Assembly (NCBI GenBank): GCA_036251205.1
Contig: CP133958.1
Coordinates: 310,001-374,000, forward strand
DNA length: 64,000 nt
Source of the DNA: Orbaceae bacterium BiB
Lineage (GTDB): Bacteria; Pseudomonadota; Gammaproteobacteria; Enterobacterales; Orbaceae
Direction: 5' to 3'
Numbering within the stretch: position 1 is the stretch's first letter; each line of letters opens with the position of its first letter. The notes under the pieces are model-generated. The model was not told the origin of the DNA and ran no database searches. It saw nothing but the letters and a program-made list of their open reading frames with translations. Positions 61,020-64,000 of this stretch are shown one piece after another. A program made the position numbers and the translations under genes.

Positions 61020-61412
61020 ATGGAATGGTATGTTCGTTGTTTAACTACTGAAAATGCAATTTTCATTTTCACAACAATGCTTTCTTTTAGAGGCTTTCTC
61101 TATATAGCGAATTTTATTTTTCCAAACTCAATAGTGCTTTATGGAGTGGATGCGCCAATAGGGGACTATTTTTTAGTTCCGATATTTTTAATGATTTATG
61201 GCGCTTTGGTTTATGTTTTTGGTTTGACAGCAATTAATCGGAAAGTATATGGCTATACTGGTATGTTCGATATAAACGCAAAACAAATAAAGGTAAGAGT
61301 TAACAAGCATCTTGTTTATTTTATACCTGTGCAATATTGGGGAGTTATATCGGTTTGTCTCGGATTAATTGTATTGCTAATTCAAATTATATATAGGATT
61401 ATTTTTATGTAA
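61020..61412 (+). CDS. small multi-span membrane protein, opposite to the phage operon
   Basis: 130 residues with about three or four hydrophobic segments (about 10-35, 45-70 and 103-128). It runs rightward, divergent from ssb, and converges on the next gene with a 2-bp gap. No clear ribosome site. No family recognised; a superinfection-exclusion role is a guess based on location and topology. Confidence 0.55.
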   Translation: MEWYVRCLTTENAIFIFTTMLSFRGFLYIANFIFPNSIVLYGVDAPIGDYFLVPIFLMIYGALVYVFGLTAINRKVYGYTGMFDINAKQIKVRVNKHLVYFIPVQYWGVISVCLGLIVLLIQIIYRIIFM

Positions 61413-61414
61413 TC

Positions 61415-61699
61415 TTACTTGCCATTCTCTTGCTCCAGTTGTTTCATTCTATTTTTAATAAATCCAAGACAATTTTTAGCATTACCGTAATAAACCTTAC
61501 CTTTTACCAAGAATTTATTTGTTGTTGGATAAAAGCAGACTGTGCCCATTTTTACTTTTATTAACACTGTTCCATTTTGATCTATACAGTGTTTAATATT
61601 GCTATTTTCAATAACTTCCATGTTTTTATTTTTATTATTAGCTTTGCGCTCTTTTTTTAATTCATTAAAGAACTTAAAATCTTCACCAACATCTCCCAT
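61415..61699 (-). CDS. small conserved-type phage protein
   Basis: 94 residues: a charged N-terminal helix (FFNELKKERKANNKNKN) then a small beta-rich region (IKVKMGTVCFYPTTNKFLVKGKVYYGNAKNCLGFIKNR). This 'genome-fragment to YWP/FYP-T-n-K' pattern is seen in phage proteins near ssb genes. Role unknown. GAGAGG precedes the ATG. Confidence 0.62.
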   Translation of the reverse strand: MGDVGEDFKFFNELKKERKANNKNKNMEVIENSNIKHCIDQNGTVLIKVKMGTVCFYPTTNKFLVKGKVYYGNAKNCLGFIKNRMKQLEQENGK

Positions 61700-61721
61700 C
61701 TAAACCTCTCTATAATTAATA

Positions 61722-61738
61722 AAGGCTCATTGAGCCTT
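61722..61738 (-). other. hairpin at the rdgC stop
   Basis: AAGGCTCA and TGAGCCTT form an 8-bp stem with a 1-nt centre, overlapping the rdgC stop codon. On the minus strand it is followed by TATTAATTAT, so it could be a weak terminator or attenuator between rdgC and the next gene. Confidence 0.5.
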
Positions 61739-62618
61739 AATTGATATTGGTTTTAATCTCTTTAATTAACTCAGATAAGATACTTGAGGTTAATATAAAA
61801 TCAGCTTCAATTCTCTGTTCTTTTTCGTCGGGCATAAAATCATCATTTTTAAGTAGAATACAAGGATCAAAAGTGATTTTTGATAACGTCAAGTCACGTT
61901 TGATTGTGAACTTAACCCCCTGATTAAATGATAGCGAAAGTGATTCAACCATTCGACCAGCATCGATATAGCTTTTAACCTCTCGGCTATCTGTGATTTG
62001 CTCATTGATTAGCTTGATTTTACTACGCGTATCAATGCAATCGAATAACACAGCACTGTCGCATATTTCAAAACTGGTTGGCTTATCACCTTGTAACCAT
62101 TTTGTTAGTGTTTTTTCTGCTGGTTGTTCACAAATTGGACATATAGCAAGCGAACCAAGCTCTTTGCGAAGATGAGCCAAGACATCCTCGGATTTTCTGA
62201 AACTTGATGCCGTGATAGCTAGTGTTTTATTGGCCTTATCAATCCAAACATTCAATTGCTCAAATTTACTAAACGAACTAGGTAGCAACTCGATCATTGC
62301 TTCATCTTTTAATGCCAACTTTTCAGATTTTTTGAGCTTGCGACCTAAAAGTTTTTCCTGTTTTTCTACCTTGTCGTTAACAACCCGTTTGATTACATCA
62401 CCTGGTAGGATTTTGCGCTCAATCTGATACTTGAGTAGTACCTGATCGTTAATCTCAATCATTAGCTCATTATTATCCAACGGAGATATAAAACCGCTTT
62501 TTACTGAATCAATTGGAGAGCAGGGGGTATAAGCTATTTTTTGTAATAGCTCATTATTTATTAGCTGTAGCGTTGTATCATTATTGATGTCATATACTAT
62601 TAAATTTTTACAAAACAT
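61737..62618 (-). CDS. rdgC: recombination-associated protein RdgC
   Basis: 293 residues from the ATG at 62618, which has AAGGAG five bases upstream; a GTG two codons earlier is less suitable. The sequence follows RdgC: an N-terminal FCKNLIVYDI, a GFISPL segment, EQPAEKTLTKWL in the centre and the charged C-terminal half. RdgC forms a ring around dsDNA and restrains RecA. Phage-borne copies accompany recombination genes, as here. Confidence 0.9.
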   Translation of the reverse strand: MFCKNLIVYDINNDTTLQLINNELLQKIAYTPCSPIDSVKSGFISPLDNNELMIEINDQVLLKYQIERKILPGDVIKRVVNDKVEKQEKLLGRKLKKSEKLALKDEAMIELLPSSFSKFEQLNVWIDKANKTLAITASSFRKSEDVLAHLRKELGSLAICPICEQPAEKTLTKWLQGDKPTSFEICDSAVLFDCIDTRSKIKLINEQITDSREVKSYIDAGRMVESLSLSFNQGVKFTIKRDLTLSKITFDPCILLKNDDFMPDEKEQRIEADFILTSSILSELIKEIKTNIN

Positions 62619-62633
62619 ATTCACTCCTTAACA

Positions 62634-63320
62634 CTATTGTGCCTCAGTAATAAAATTCATTCGTTTATATATCGCTCTTACTTTTTCGACATCATCAGCG
62701 CAATATTCGGCAACACGCTTTATCTTTCCAGCTTGAACAAAATCCCATACTTTGGAGCCGTCTATCTCGTCATTTTTTGGTGGAATACCAAGCGCAATAC
62801 AAATCTCATTCAATGATACGTAGTTGCGTTTTCCTGCCCATTCGGTCATCGTGTCGTAAATATGAATATTGTTATATGACTTATTGTTGAGTGGTAGAAA
62901 TGATGGGGGTTTTACACCGAGTACAATCGCTCGTTGATAAATAAATCGCAGATCAAAGTTTTCTAGATTGTGCCCAATAAAAGCCGGCGTAATATCTGCA
63001 CTTGGTTTGTATTGAGTTTTGATGTCATCAAAAAATCTAATCAATATTGATTTTTCATCACCAGCCCAGTTATCACTATAAATCACACTCACAGGTTCAT
63101 CATTAACTGCATACGCGATACAAACAATCTGACCATAACCGCCGTTTAAAGCGGCTTTTCTATATGCAGCATCTTTGTTTTCCTCAATCCAAGCCTCGAT
63201 AACCTCTGGTTTTTTGTAGTTGCTCGGTGGGGTTAATGTTGATTGTACATGCTCTTTTATAGTCGTTGATTGTGTCGGTATCGTTTCAATATCAAAGAAA
63301 ATATTAATTTTGTGGGTCAT
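62634..63320 (-). CDS. PolB-type 3'-5' exonuclease (DEDDy)
   Basis: A 228-residue DnaQ-fold nuclease related to the exonuclease domain of family B polymerases. Catalytic residues visible are D10 and E12 in FDIETIP, D123 in GHNLENFDLRF, and the YCADD motif near residue 208. No polymerase domain is attached. It probably trims 3' ends during phage recombination. The start overlaps the end of the Sak4-like gene by 17 bp. Confidence 0.88.
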   Translation of the reverse strand: MTHKINIFFDIETIPTQSTTIKEHVQSTLTPPSNYKKPEVIEAWIEENKDAAYRKAALNGGYGQIVCIAYAVNDEPVSVIYSDNWAGDEKSILIRFFDDIKTQYKPSADITPAFIGHNLENFDLRFIYQRAIVLGVKPPSFLPLNNKSYNNIHIYDTMTEWAGKRNYVSLNEICIALGIPPKNDEIDGSKVWDFVQAGKIKRVAEYCADDVEKVRAIYKRMNFITEAQ

Positions 63321-64000
63321 TATTTACCTCTGCAAATTTTAGTTTGGTTTCGTCATAAAATTGCTTGGCTTCATCTTGCTCTAAGCATCCATTAAGATTT
63401 TTATAGGCAATTTGAAAAGCGGTTTTTAATTCATCGATACTTTGAGCACTAATTGCTTTTTCTTTGAAGTTGTTAAGTTCTGCTTGCTCTCGTGTCACGC
63501 CGTCATTAAGCCAGTTAAGCAACTCTTTGCCCGCTTCAGTTGTGATTTTAAATATCTTCCCATCAAATAACTGTGTTCTGTCTTTTGTGGTTGATGCGTT
63601 GTGAGACATGTCAATATCAAACATAACGGTGAACTCATATTCCATCCCGTCTCGCTGTATCGGTGCCATACCTACCTTTTTAGGAGTTTGTTTACCTTTT
63701 TCATTCTCTTGCAGAATGTACTCCTGCTTTGATCTCATTGTGGCGATTATATGGGCAGGACTTGCAAGCATTGCGTTAACTAATGCATTATGTTCTGGTG
63801 TTATTGTTCTCCAAGCCGTGTAACCATTGCCTCGCCCGCTATCAGCTAACTTACCTTGCTTATCAAGCAGACCCCCATCACCAGCCCAAGCGTGCGACAA
63901 ACTATCAATGATAATTACGTCATAATTAGCTTGCTCAAATGCTTTGATTGCTTGGAGATACTTGTCAATAGTGTAGGGAGCTTCAATTTGAATAACATCG
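63304..64000 (-). CDS. Sak4-like AAA/RecA-type phage ATPase (5' end beyond window)
   Basis: Partial: the N-terminus with Walker A lies beyond base 64000. Reading through the edge gives about 231 visible residues, beginning DVIQIEAPYTIDKYL. Walker B is DVIIIDSLSHAW; the later text (ATMRSKQEYIL, PIQRDGMEYEFTVMFDID) is typical of phage nucleotide-binding AAA proteins of the Sak4 type, RecA-core single-strand annealing ATPases that work with SSB. It leads the exonuclease-rdgC-ssb set. Confidence 0.87.
   Translation of the reverse strand, partial: DVIQIEAPYTIDKYLQAIKAFEQANYDVIIIDSLSHAWAGDGGLLDKQGKLADSGRGNGYTAWRTITPEHNALVNAMLASPAHIIATMRSKQEYILQENEKGKQTPKKVGMAPIQRDGMEYEFTVMFDIDMSHNASTTKDRTQLFDGKIFKITTEAGKELLNWLNDGVTREQAELNNFKEKAISAQSIDELKTAFQIAYKNLNGCLEQDEAKQFYDETKLKFAEVNNDPQN

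Larger units (their letters stand above)
55533..64000. mobile_element. prophage-like early region next to tRNA-Arg (right end outside window)
   Basis: The block starts at the 3' end of the tRNA and consists mainly of a leftward series of tightly packed or overlapping genes. Recognised products are phage-type: excisionase/AlpA-like, C5 methyltransferase, SSB, RdgC, PolB-type exonuclease and Sak4-like ATPase. The short orphan genes between them are also typical of phage early operons. No structural genes, repressor or integrase are seen within the window, so type and completeness are unknown. Confidence 0.75.

Noticed and set aside
61741-62427. Plus-strand frames within rdgC
   Set aside because: Antisense shadows of a well-supported rdgC gene.
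55250-64000. CRISPR array in the phage-like region
   Set aside because: No regularly spaced short direct repeats are present; the only regular repeats in the window are the protein-coding 1788-bp units.

Overview
The window is AT-rich gammaproteobacterial chromosome that runs into a prophage-like region at its right end. The gene set and order (cmoA-cmoB, rnd, opgG-opgH, yggR/yggS/yggT, yfbV-priC divergent from ackA-pta, guaA) are enterobacterial in style. The strong A/T bias, short intergenic gaps and several freshly broken genes suggest a host-associated member of the Orbaceae (Gilliamella/Frischella-like bee-gut symbionts). That taxonomic call is an inference from gene content and composition, not from a marker tree.

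Left part (1-17.5 kb): tRNA wobble-modification genes cmoB (cut by the window edge) and cmoA; a membrane metallophosphoesterase; RNase D; the osmoregulated periplasmic glucan pair opgG-opgH, in which opgG carries an in-frame TAA. Next is a five-gene envelope-stress-type operon: YjfI-like, PspA/YjfJ, NfeD-like YqiJ, flotillin YqiK and a 1652-residue AAA ATPase. A strong hairpin precedes this operon and further hairpins lie inside it.

Middle (17.5-40.3 kb): an MFS exporter diverges from frc and yfdX (oxalate/acid-type genes, with no oxc beside them). A transporter paired with an M20 amidohydrolase follows, then zupT, yggT, yggS and a PilT-like ATPase. Next come a small membrane-protein gene with an in-frame TAG, cysK, and a GNAT gene broken by a frameshift and a TGA. 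After these are emrAB, a TudS-DUF1722 fusion (RudS-like tRNA thiouridine desulfidase), priC, yfbV, ackA, pta and guaA. ackA and pta are separated by a strong intrinsic terminator. Most convergent or terminal gene ends carry a clear hairpin.

Autotransporter (40.8-55.25 kb): one giant type V autotransporter gene fills about 14.4 kb. Its extended signal peptide is out of frame with the passenger by one base at a run of ten A residues, which looks like a slippage (phase-variation) switch. The passenger contains near-identical 1788-bp (596-codon) repeat units, richer in G+C than the flanking parts of the same gene.

Right end (55.4-64 kb): an intact tRNA-Arg(UCU) is followed by a leftward block of phage early genes. 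Listed from the tRNA outward these are an excisionase/AlpA-like gene, eight small overlapping orphan genes, a C5 cytosine methyltransferase, SSB, a small phage protein, RdgC, a PolB-type exonuclease and a Sak4-like ATPase cut by the window edge. Three small rightward genes for membrane or secreted proteins sit inside this block and are candidate morons. No integrase is visible between the tRNA and the excisionase.
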